64,000 nucleotides of DNA from an uncultured Lachnospiraceae bacterium. Its GTDB lineage: Bacteria > Bacillota > Clostridia > Lachnospirales > Lachnospiraceae. Both the position numbers and the translations under genes were made by a program. Below the pieces are notes generated by a model that was not told the origin of the DNA, did not search any database, and saw only the letters and a program-made list of their open reading frames with translations. The stretch covers positions 1 through 64,000 of the forward strand of contig CAJUOO010000002.1 in NCBI GenBank assembly GCA_910588535.1. The letters run 5' to 3'. Positions 23,917 to 32,174 of this stretch are shown here, one piece after another; position 1 is the first letter of the stretch, and each line of letters starts with the position of its first letter.

Positions 23917-26494
23917 TCCTTGACCCCTTCACAATATACTGTATAATCACTTTCTTTAACATTTCCATATCAATTGGCTTCGCCAAGTGTACATTCATCC
24001 CAGCATCCAGAGCCTCTTTTTCATCCTCCGCAAAAGCGTTCGCCGTCATCGCAATAATTGGTACTGTTTTTGCATCGCTGCGAGTCAGCGCACGAATTGC
24101 CCTCGTCGCATCATAACCGTTCATCACTGGCATCTGGACATCCATTAAAATTGCATCGAATTTCCCTAACTCAGAACTCTCAAAACACTCCACCGCCAAC
24201 TGTCCATTTTCAACTATCTCACAGTCAGCTCCTTCTATTGATAAAATTTCTCTCAATATCTCTGCATTGATCTCATTGTCCTCCGCAGCAAGAAAATACA
24301 ATCCCTCCAGACTCCCTACATCGGTGCTTTCTATCTGTCTATTGTTTTGGGCTGATTTCATCTCCAGAATCTTCTCTTGAAATGCAGATATCAAAAATGG
24401 TTTAAAAAGTACTCCTGTATTTTTCAACAACAATGCCTCCTCCATATCCTCTGCACCATAGTCTACCAGAAATAAAAGCATTGCCGCATCAGAAAGTAAC
24501 TTCCGCAGCTCCTTTATCTTTAAAATTCCCTCTGTCCCTACGATATTCCAGTCAGCCAGAAGCAACTGATATTGTTCCTTTTCTGTATTCGTTTGTTGTA
24601 ATCTTTGTATGGCTTTCTCCGCGTTTGGGACAATATCTGTCACAACTCCAGATTCTTTCATCAGCATCTGAATACTTTCACAGACTGTTTGCTCTTCAAC
24701 CACCGTTAAAATGCGAGAAATTTCACTATTTTCCCAAAATTGTTGGCATGTATACCCTTCTGGTATGCGAAGATCCAAATCCACCCGAAACAACGTTCCT
24801 TTATTCACTTCACTTGAAACATCAATGGTCCCGCCCATCAATTCCACAATATTTTTGGTTATTGCCATGCCAAGCCCTGTTCCCTGCACCTTGTTTGTCG
24901 TGCTGTTCTCTGCCCTAGTAAATGCATCAAATATCACCTTAAGATACTCTGGCGTCATTCCATAGCCATCATCCTGAACCTCAATCTGGATTCGCTCATA
25001 TTGAGGGCTGCGCTGTTTTTGGCCTATTATCCGAAACCAGATATTTCCGCTCTCCTGCGTGTACTTAACAGCATTGGACAAAAGATTGATCAAGATCTGA
25101 TTGATTCTTGTCTCATCGCCCATCAAATACTCATGCACAACATTTCTCACCTCAACATGAAACTTTTGTTGTCTCGCTGTTGCCATCGGACGAATAATGG
25201 CATCCACAGAAGATACCAGATCATTTAGGGTAAACTCCTCAACACTCAAAACAACCTTGCCGCTCTCAATCTTTGATACATCCAAAATATCATTGATCAG
25301 GCTGAGCAGATGCTGTCCAGATGCCATAATCTTCTTTGTGTACTCCCTCACCTTATCAGGATTGTTCGCATCTTTGGCAAGCAGTGTCGTAAATCCAATT
25401 ACAGCATTCATAGGTGTTCGAATATCATGTGACATATTGGATAGAAACATTGTCTTGGAATTGCTCGCAATCTGTGCTGCCTGCAGCGCCTCTGCCAACT
25501 GTCTGTTATGTATCTCCCGCTCTTTCTCTCGTTCCTTTCTCAGTCTATTCTGTTGCCTTTGATTAAATGAATAAAGCACACAACACAGGAAAAATGCGAT
25601 TAACATCACAATCACAACTATCAAAATATTCTGGTTTACTGTGTTTCCCTCCTGCTGAATTGCATCAATCGGCACATATCCTATCAGATAAAGTGTTCCA
25701 TCATTGACTGACCACATATAGATCAAGGACTTTTTTCCACGAATGTTATGATGAAACATAATATTTTTGTTGTTCTGCACACTTTCATACACTTCTTTGC
25801 GCAGCTCCTCATCCATAATGTCATTCGCTCGGAAAAAATCTTCCAGATTCAGATGTCCTGCACTGCGCTCCCCCATTCCTTTTGGTTTTAGCACAAGCCT
25901 CTCACTCTGGGCATCCATTATATAGAGCATCGCTCTCTTATTATAAAATCCATTAGGTAATGATCGGTCAAGCGAATCATAGACATATTCAATATAGAGT
26001 GACGCAATCTCCTTCCCATCCTTTTCCACAGGACATTTCATCGTATATGCCCATGTTCCCATAAAATTCACATAGGATTCCGACACTGCCACTCCATCCA
26101 CTGTTCCTTCTGCCGAAAAATCTAACCCTACTTCCGTAAAACTTTCACCTGTGCTGGATATTCCTTCTGTCTCACCTGAACGTATAAGTGAAATCCTTAC
26201 CATTGTCTGACTATCTCTATAAGTTTGAATATATTTCTCAGGCTCCTCCACCGCTGCAATCTCCTGTGCCATCAACCTCTGGTATTCAGCATCCTTATTA
26301 AGAATTGCCTCAATTGTGCTCTCTATCAAATCCAGACTTTCACTCAGATTCTGAATCGCCGACGCTTCCATCTCCGTTGATAACTTCCTCGCAACGGAAA
26401 ATACAATCACGCTTAATATACAAAAAACTACTATAATAGAAAGAAGAAGAGAGATTCCTCCATCTGCTCTTCTCATCACTTGTTTTTCTCCCAT
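23900..26494 (-). CDS. Hybrid sensor histidine kinase with two receiver domains
   Basis: An 864-residue membrane kinase. Two helices (about 14-35 and 290-310) enclose a roughly 250-residue extracellular region of dCache type. A HisKA domain follows with H356 in MSHDIRTPMN, then HATPase motifs (NLLSNAVKYT, DDGYGM, GTGLGMAITK). A first receiver-like domain has aspartate in LLLADWNIVGTEG, and a C-terminal receiver has D785 in ILMDVQMPVMNGYD. No separate output regulator is adjacent. It overlaps the orphan binding lipoprotein, suggesting ligand sensing outside the cell. The start at 26494 has GGAG eight bases upstream. Confidence 0.9.
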   Translation of the reverse strand: MGEKQVMRRADGGISLLLSIIVVFCILSVIVFSVARKLSTEMEASAIQNLSESLDLIESTIEAILNKDAEYQRLMAQEIAAVEEPEKYIQTYRDSQTMVRISLIRSGETEGISSTGESFTEVGLDFSAEGTVDGVAVSESYVNFMGTWAYTMKCPVEKDGKEIASLYIEYVYDSLDRSLPNGFYNKRAMLYIMDAQSERLVLKPKGMGERSAGHLNLEDFFRANDIMDEELRKEVYESVQNNKNIMFHHNIRGKKSLIYMWSVNDGTLYLIGYVPIDAIQQEGNTVNQNILIVVIVMLIAFFLCCVLYSFNQRQQNRLRKEREKEREIHNRQLAEALQAAQIASNSKTMFLSNMSHDIRTPMNAVIGFTTLLAKDANNPDKVREYTKKIMASGQHLLSLINDILDVSKIESGKVVLSVEEFTLNDLVSSVDAIIRPMATARQQKFHVEVRNVVHEYLMGDETRINQILINLLSNAVKYTQESGNIWFRIIGQKQRSPQYERIQIEVQDDGYGMTPEYLKVIFDAFTRAENSTTNKVQGTGLGMAITKNIVELMGGTIDVSSEVNKGTLFRVDLDLRIPEGYTCQQFWENSEISRILTVVEEQTVCESIQMLMKESGVVTDIVPNAEKAIQRLQQTNTEKEQYQLLLADWNIVGTEGILKIKELRKLLSDAAMLLFLVDYGAEDMEEALLLKNTGVLFKPFLISAFQEKILEMKSAQNNRQIESTDVGSLEGLYFLAAEDNEINAEILREILSIEGADCEIVENGQLAVECFESSELGKFDAILMDVQMPVMNGYDATRAIRALTRSDAKTVPIIAMTANAFAEDEKEALDAGMNVHLAKPIDMEMLKKVIIQYIVKGSRNERKD

Positions 26495-26818
26495 TTCTTA
26501 TCTCCGATCTGCACCAGAACTATAAAAAAATAATCTTGCCAATTATTATGTCTATTTTTCGCCAGTTCTTAACACTGAAAAACATACTATTGTAAGATTA
26601 TTATATACATATTTGCATTTTAATGTCAATGCTTCTATGTCCTATATAAAATAAGAATATTCGTTCTGTACATATATGAAACAACATTGTGTCAAATATA
26701 CGTCCTATTTTTTGAGTTGTCTATGCCAAATAAGCAGAACTAGAGAACTTTGTCAACAAAATGCGTACAACTCGCTCACGTAATCCGACATACAAAGAAT
26801 GTCGCATTTCAGGCATTC
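26495..26818. other. Intergenic gap without a recognisable gene
   Basis: AT-rich spacer between the MATE gene end and the hybrid kinase start. Apart from the small hairpin at 26796-26819 I see no conserved element. It presumably holds the kinase promoter. Confidence 0.5.
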
Positions 26819-26819
26819 T
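26796..26819. repeat. Small inverted repeat at the end of the MATE gene
   Basis: AGAATG and CATTCT enclose TCGCATTTCAGG, a relative of the element at 16864-16889. It overlaps the MATE stop codon and may serve as a weak terminator. Confidence 0.5.
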
Positions 26820-28174
26820 TAAGAAAGCCATTTTCCATTTACATAACGTATTGTAAATAATACTGCTCTGACAATCCAATCAGCAAACATTCCAATCCAC
26901 ACTCCCATAAGTCCGAAGTGAAATACTCTCACAAGGAAAATGCCAAGTGCCACGCGACAACCCCACATTATACTGACAGATGCTATCATTGAAAATTTCA
27001 CATCGCCCGCTGCCCGAAATCCATACGGAAGTCCAAATGCTCCTACCCACACAAAAGGTTTTATCACCGTCATTGCAATGACTAACTCAAAACATATCTG
27101 TGCAGCCTCAGTTTCCATGCCGGCAAGCCATGTCACAGGCTTTGTGATTGCAAGCACCAAAAGACAGGATATAAGTGTTCCAATCCCTGCAATGCTCATC
27201 AGCTTTATAATATAGTATTTTGCCTCCTCTTTCCTGCTCGCACCAATACACTGGCCGACTACTGTCATAAGTCCTATTCCCACGCTATTGCCGAAAATAC
27301 CATTCACATTTTCTAAAATATTTGTCATTGCCTGTGCCGACATTGCTATTGTCCCCATTGTTGAAACCGTGGACTGAATGGCAAGCTTTCCAAACTGGAA
27401 CATTCCATTTTCAATTCCCGCCGGAACACCTATCGCCATAATTGCCGCTATCAGTGGAATATCGGGGCGGATTCTCAAATAATCTCTCACTACAATTAAC
27501 TGTCTTGGCTTTCTTAAACAATAATATATTACAACTGTGCAAAAAATTCTCGACAACAGAGTAGCAAGGGCGGCTCCCGCCACTCCCCACTGAAATCCAT
27601 AGATAAACAATGCGTTTCCAGTAACATTTATAATATTTGAGACAACAGATACTTTTGTTGGAAATTTTGAGTTGCCCGATGCCCTATAAAACGCAGAACC
27701 CGCACTGAACAATGCTAAAAATGGATAGGAAATAACCGTTATTATAAAATAAACTAATGAATTTTCCATAACGGAATCTTCCACTGTTCCGAAAATCAAT
27801 CGTAAAAGCCTCTCTCCACCCAAAATACAAAATACGACTATAGAAAGCGAAATGACAAACACAGTAAGCACAACCTGTCCTGCCGCCCTATTGCTTTCTT
27901 TTTTGTTTCCGCTGCCAATATATTGAGAACAGATGATTGTTGCACCAGATGCCATTGCCGAAAATATCTGTATAACAAGATTATTTATCGAATCCACAAG
28001 CGAAACCGCTGCCATTGCCTCACTCCCAATGGTCGAAACCATCATTGTGTCTACCATTCCCATAAAGGAGTTTAAAAATTGCTCTATAATTATAGGCAAA
28101 AGGAGCAAAAACAATGTCTTGTTATCAAATAAAATATTTTCCCAATCTATTCGCTTTCTTTCATATAATTTCAT
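26819..28174 (-). CDS. MATE family multidrug/cation antiporter
   Basis: A 451-residue inner-membrane protein with about twelve helices. It starts with IIIEQFLNSFMGMVDTMMVS, the usual first-helix signature of MATE exporters, and the second half repeats the pattern (PAGIENGMFQFGKLAIQS). The conserved VGQCIGA segment is present. MATE proteins expel drugs or metabolites using sodium or proton gradients; the substrate is not predictable. The start at 28174 has GGAGATG upstream. It appears monocistronic, with a long AT-rich region in front. Confidence 0.9.
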   Translation of the reverse strand: MKLYERKRIDWENILFDNKTLFLLLLPIIIEQFLNSFMGMVDTMMVSTIGSEAMAAVSLVDSINNLVIQIFSAMASGATIICSQYIGSGNKKESNRAAGQVVLTVFVISLSIVVFCILGGERLLRLIFGTVEDSVMENSLVYFIITVISYPFLALFSAGSAFYRASGNSKFPTKVSVVSNIINVTGNALFIYGFQWGVAGAALATLLSRIFCTVVIYYCLRKPRQLIVVRDYLRIRPDIPLIAAIMAIGVPAGIENGMFQFGKLAIQSTVSTMGTIAMSAQAMTNILENVNGIFGNSVGIGLMTVVGQCIGASRKEEAKYYIIKLMSIAGIGTLISCLLVLAITKPVTWLAGMETEAAQICFELVIAMTVIKPFVWVGAFGLPYGFRAAGDVKFSMIASVSIMWGCRVALGIFLVRVFHFGLMGVWIGMFADWIVRAVLFTIRYVNGKWLS

Positions 28175-28817
28175 TTCTAGTCATCTCCAAATACTCCTTT
28201 ATTCTGCTAATATATCTGTATGTCTATCGCTGTATTGCTTTATATATCGGTTGTTTCATATTAGATATTAAGAATTTTAACTATTTTCTGTCCCTCCTAA
28301 TATCCAAAAACTATTATATAACTCTATATAAAAAAGTAATATACGAAGTTAATATATGTTTTTAAAAGCTGTTAAAAGTACAATTAAATGGAACTGTCGC
28401 ATTAAGTATTATACACATAAGATATAGTATAAAATACAGTACTATCTAATAATAACTTGTATGTGTTTTTCTTAATATGACAACAGCCCCAACATAATTA
28501 TAAAAAAATAATCAAGAGAACGATGTATAACAAATATAGATGGAATTCTCTGTTAGATAAAAAGCTATAAATACTTCAAAAAAATGTGCAACCAATTTTC
28601 TAGAACACTTACCTATACATATTTTCTGCACAGACAACATCCCAGTTTTTATCATGCTAGTTTTTCTTACTTCGATTATTTTTTATGTATACATACCCTT
28701 ATATTCATCTAGCAAAAAAAACCACAATAAATACGGATTCCAATCATTTTATAAAATATTTCTAATTATATTTTAGAGAAAAACTATCTCATTTGCTGAT
28801 GATATGACAACAATAAA
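28175..28817. other. AT-rich intergenic gap
   Basis: More than 600 bases, strongly AT-rich, with no convincing coding frame, RNA gene or repeat on either strand. It marks the change from the ordinary chromosome to the debris-rich stretch that follows. Confidence 0.5.
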
Positions 28818-29231
28818 CTACTTTCTGTTTGGCTTTCTCTTGATTCTCAATAGTCTAGTAAAATCATCAAATAACGTAGTATCCATTGGCTCAAACATTA
28901 GCCATTTCCCATCATGATATGTTTGAGTTTCATCATAAATCCTTTGAACTTCTTGTGAAAAAGTATCTCTATCAGCTTCAAATTTTAATCTTTCGTCTTT
29001 CCCTAAGATAATCATAAAGCCTACACAGTTTTCTCTTGCATATAATGCACATAATGTTTTCCCACCCCGGCGATATTTATATTCATATTTCCATGCTTTA
29101 CCACCCTTATTCCATAATCGTTCCATATCATATTTTTCCTCAATTAACGCATCTAATTTAATCCAAATATTATATAATGATTCTCCGACTAATAATATCA
29201 TATCTTCTGTACTTGGAATTATATCAAGCAT
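28818..29231 (-). CDS. DUF3788 family protein
   Basis: A 137-residue cytoplasmic protein with the DUF3788 pattern: an N-terminal helix, then RLWNKGGKAWKYEYKYRRGG, KTLCALYARENCVGFMIILG and, near the end, YHDGKWLMFEP followed by the basic tail LLRIKRKPNRK. Members are distantly related to YdhG/YjbR-like folds, and their role is unknown. The start has GAGGAGG. It is intact although neighbouring genes are degraded. Confidence 0.8.
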   Translation of the reverse strand: MLDIIPSTEDMILLVGESLYNIWIKLDALIEEKYDMERLWNKGGKAWKYEYKYRRGGKTLCALYARENCVGFMIILGKDERLKFEADRDTFSQEVQRIYDETQTYHDGKWLMFEPMDTTLFDDFTRLLRIKRKPNRK

Positions 29232-29396
29232 GATTGCCTCCTCTTTTAAATTATGATTTGATAATATCTAAGGTAACTGTTTTATCTATTTATTAAAACT
29301 TCTACTGTTTCAAGAAGTATTACCATTTTCCTGTAACAACTGTTCCCCACTCATTGAAAGTATACGCTCCCAGTGTTCTGCATCATTTCTGCCCTT

Positions 29397-29555
29397 TTAT
29401 AACACCATATTCTTTCGGCAGTATGCAATCTGCACAAGGTCGTTAAAAACTTCATTCCATGCGCGTCCCGTAGCCTTGCAGCACGCACGAATAGCGCAAT
29501 CGCCAACACACCTTCTCAAAGAATTGCTATTATATTCTACCCATCTATTATTCAT
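29397..29555 (-). pseudogene. Truncated phage-type small protein (MNNRWVEYN family)
   Basis: A 52-residue reading frame with a GAGG binding site. It begins MNNRWVEYNSNSLRRCVGDC, which is the start of a phage/plasmid protein family that begins with a YNPNP-like segment, then VGDC and A(I/V)RA, and is usually well over 100 residues. Here the frame stops after RKNMVL, and the following sequence shows no continuation. It is most likely a decayed gene. The family resemblance is from memory of the pattern, not a search. Confidence 0.5.
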
Positions 29556-29700
29556 TGTCTGTTACCTCATTTTTATTTCTATAATCCCATTCTCCATATT
29601 GATTAACTATTTTATCAGGCATTCTCCTATTGTTTGCTTGCGTCTCCCAGTTCGTCTATATATATATTTATAGTATTATGGCATTAAGGAGGACAAATAA

Positions 29701-29925
29701 ATGGCAAAGCAATAATTTACTACTACCATAGATAGTGAACCTTTAGAACAAATCAAAATTCAAGCTTTCAAAGAAAACCTCTCCGTGTCTGATTTATTAG
29801 AGGAACTTATCAGAAAATACCTTGACAATATCGCTAAATATGTGGTATTTATTTTTATCAATCATCTTCCCTACCTCAATTTTACAACAGATTTGGACAG
29901 TGATTGTACCATTTTAAGACAATAA
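29701..29925 (+). pseudogene. Ribbon-helix-helix protein with a stop at codon 5
   Basis: After AGGAGG and an ATG at 29701 the frame reads MAKQ, then TAA, then continues without interruption as FTTTIDSEPLEQIKIQAFKE and NLSVSDLLEELIRKYLDNI. This is a complete ribbon-helix-helix core of the kind found with ParA on clostridial plasmids and mobile elements. A single A-to-T change in a lysine codon (AAA to TAA) would explain the stop. The frame then runs on to 29925 with non-conserved sequence. No parA gene is nearby. Confidence 0.7.
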
Positions 29926-29964
29926 AAACCTACAATTGAACTCTAACGACACATTATATCAATA

Positions 29965-30156
29965 TTAAATAAACTCCACTTCATTAAATTGTAGTTCTTC
30001 TACTTTCACTCCTATCGTTGATGGTATATCATATGCTATATCATATCTGTGTTTTTTTCCATCAATCAGAACAAACTCAGCATTCTTTTCAAGAATATCC
30101 CCATCTAAAGTAAGAAGCATCTTATTACCAGTTTTTAATTTACTCTTTATTCTCAT
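29965..30156 (-). CDS. Small protein of unknown function (63 aa)
   Basis: An intact 63-residue frame beginning MRIKSKLKTGNKMLLTLDGD and rich in beta-strand pattern. It directly follows the broken gene at 30166-30620, with which it was probably an operon. AAGGAG is found about 13 bases before the ATG, a bit far. Small proteins of this pattern accompany phage-head-associated genes in Firmicutes, but I do not know a role. Confidence 0.5.
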   Translation of the reverse strand: MRIKSKLKTGNKMLLTLDGDILEKNAEFVLIDGKKHRYDIAYDIPSTIGVKVEELQFNEVEFI

Positions 30157-30165
30157 AATATTTCT

Positions 30166-30620
30166 CTAACTCCTTTTATAATTCTTCAACCGCTTCTTTG
30201 TCTGTTCATGTTCCTCTTCTGGTATACGATATTTCTTCTGACACGACAAAACATATTCCTTAGCTTCGATTCCATTCAATATTATCTGTTCCTTAAATGT
30301 TTTATCAGCATTTCTATTTCGAAGGTTCTATCTAAAATGAAATGTTCCTTCCAAAACATCTGAAACAGTTACATTTATACGAAATAAAATTACATCGCCA
30401 ATAGTACTCGCCGAAGCATCATTCATTTTTAAATGATGCTCTATTTCATCAGTCCCTCTATCTATTCCACCATTTTTCTAAACAGGTTCTATAAACTTAT
30501 ATAAGTCGGTTGAGCAATTATTTCAATACCATCTTCAATTCCTCTATGTGTTTTACCTTTTCTGAACATTTCTGGTAATGGATTCTCGATATGTATATCA
30601 GCTTCTTTCTTTTAATTATT
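30166..30620 (-). pseudogene. Broken phage-associated gene with internal stops and a frameshift
   Basis: Reading upstream to downstream on the minus strand, one frame gives IHIENPLPEMFRKGKTHRGI and EDGIEIIAQPT. After a frame change it gives DLYKFIEPV, stop, KNGGIDRGTDEIEHHLKMND, STIGDVILFRINVTVSDVLE, GTFHFR, stop, NADKTFKEQIILNGIEAKEY, KKYRIPEEEHEQTKKRLKNY and a final stop at 30166. The protein-like pattern persists across two in-frame stops, so this was once one gene. The VSDVLE and AKEYVL parts resemble proteins next to phage minor-head genes; the function is unknown. Confidence 0.6.
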
Positions 30621-30715
30621 TACATACCTCCTCGCTCCAGCATTACTACGCTTTGTCTGCTCCCTGCAAAAATTATACAAAATACATGATAATAAAATGG
30701 AATCTGTAAAATTTA

Positions 30716-30919
30716 TCAAATTAAATTATATTTCTTTTGTATTTCCTCAATTTTTTTGTTTCGTTTCTTGTAAATATAAGCAAAATCAATACTATTACCG
30801 TCTAATCCCCCAACATATCTTCCTTCTGCCTTTAATTTTTCTACCACTTTATCTTCCTCATTCAACACCCACTGTATTACTTTGTTATACTCTTTTTTTG
30901 TTTGCTCCATGTAATTCAC
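30716..30919 (-). CDS. Small helical protein (67 aa), phage-remnant context
   Basis: A 67-residue highly charged helical protein (MNYMEQTKKEYNKVIQWVLN, with a coiled-coil-like C-terminus RNKKIEEIQKKYNLI). The start is a GTG at 30919 with AGGAGG seven bases ahead; an in-frame ATG is at 30910. It is the only intact frame between two pseudogenes and directly follows the minor-capsid remnant, so it is probably a surviving phage gene. Whether it is expressed is not known. Confidence 0.5.
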   Translation of the reverse strand: MNYMEQTKKEYNKVIQWVLNEEDKVVEKLKAEGRYVGGLDGNSIDFAYIYKKRNKKIEEIQKKYNLI

Positions 30920-30963
30920 GCTGATACCTCCTATAACCTATACCAACCTTTCAACCATACTAA

Positions 30964-31620
30964 TTACTTTTTTACGCCTTGTGCTAGAGTCATCCCAACC
31001 CCAAATATTAATATCTCATATTCTTTCAATTTAGAATAAACCATACTAACATCAGAAATATCAACTTTATCAATTAAAATTGGAGGTTCATGTTTTGGAT
31101 CAACATTATCTGCAATACTTTTTCCAGATGATAAACCTAATTTATCTTTTAAATTATCATTTTCCTCACCAAATCTATTCTGTTTTGTTTACCTTATAGT
31201 AGTTCCATTTGCTTTGGAAGATCTCTTTCTTTCGAAACCAGCTACCTTTATCTGGTCATATTGCGGCTGTAAATTACTCTGTTTAAATCATTGTACTTAC
31301 CATTTTGTTGTGTCAATTTATATACTAATTTATCATGATCTTTTTGCGAAATCTCTTTTGCATCAGTCTCTGCAACATTATCTATCTGTACTTGCTTTCC
31401 AACTAATTGTAACCTCGTTTTTCTGATTACCCTTTTATAATATCGTTGCTTCTACTTTAAATCATACAAATCACAATTTTTCTTGTTATCCTCTATACTT
31501 TCTTCTTCATAAGGATTTCTTAGCCTTAAATCCCATGCTTTATGACTATACATACAATTATATTCATAAAGCCCCAGTGGATTAACTACTTTTCCACCTT
31601 CTGTTATAGGGTCAATGTTT
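30964..31620 (-). pseudogene. Phage minor capsid protein remnant (C-terminal part)
   Basis: Frames with at least two stops and a frameshift read GLYEYNCMYSHKAWDLRLRN, CDLYDLK, stop, KQRYYKRVIRKTRLQLVGKQ, KYNDL, a frame change, LQPQYDQIKVAGFERKRSSK, stop, and RFGEENDNLKDKLGLSSGKS up to the final stop at 30964. The order NC-x-x-SHK-W-D, then a QRYYxRxIRK segment, then a QYDxxKVAGF segment fits the end of phage minor capsid (type 2) proteins, where NCRHS is usual. It joins an IS3 fragment at about 31620, which probably replaced the N-terminal part. Confidence 0.55.
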
Positions 31621-31856
31621 AAATGGGCAATTTCTTTCGCCTATTCCCGGTCTTGTTGTCCGAGTTTCTGCATCTCCTCGGTAAGGCTCATGGCAGATTT
31701 CCTAGCCCCAAATCTAACGGGGCATCTTTAGCCCGCTTATTCCATCCATAAAGGGTATCGATATTGACTCCCAGTTCCTTTGCTGAGCCCAATTTCCCTT
31801 CCCAGCTTTACAGGCTGAATTTTTAACTCCTTGTCATAAACCTTTTTCTGTGTCAT
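31621..31856 (-). pseudogene. IS3-family transposase OrfA remnant
   Basis: The frame starts at 31856 with MTQKKVYDKELKIQPVKLGR and continues after a frameshift as AKELGVNIDTLYGWNKRAKD, then SAMSLTEEMQKLGQQ, stop, and AKEIAHLN. This is the helix-turn-helix and leucine-zipper start of an IS3/IS150-type OrfA. The protein is broken by a frameshift and a stop codon. No OrfB and no terminal repeats were found, so only a fragment remains. Confidence 0.8.
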
Positions 31857-32174
31857 TTTACAACCTCCATTTTCACTTCTTTCTTTATAACTCTGTGAAG
31901 TGGATGTGTCAATTAATATGATACAACATCACTCTGAAATCAACAGCAGAATTATACATATCAAACTCTTATCAGAGGAATCTTATTTCTCCTAGACACA
32001 AAATTTTTTACGCCCTCAGGTGGGCAAATTGTGGAAAAATCCCACTATTCTGCTTTATAAAATGCCTAGAATACCTACTATTTCTTAACTAATAAACAAA
32101 CTGTTTCCACATATGTAGGAGCTACTATGCAAACACAATTTTTCAACCTCGTCACTTGTATAGGAATACAATTT
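31857..32174. other. Gap between the IS3 remnant and the DUF262 gene
   Basis: About 300 AT-rich bases with no gene recognised. GCCCTCAGGTGGGC (about 32011-32024) could form a small hairpin after the DUF262 gene on the minus strand; its role is unclear. Confidence 0.4.
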
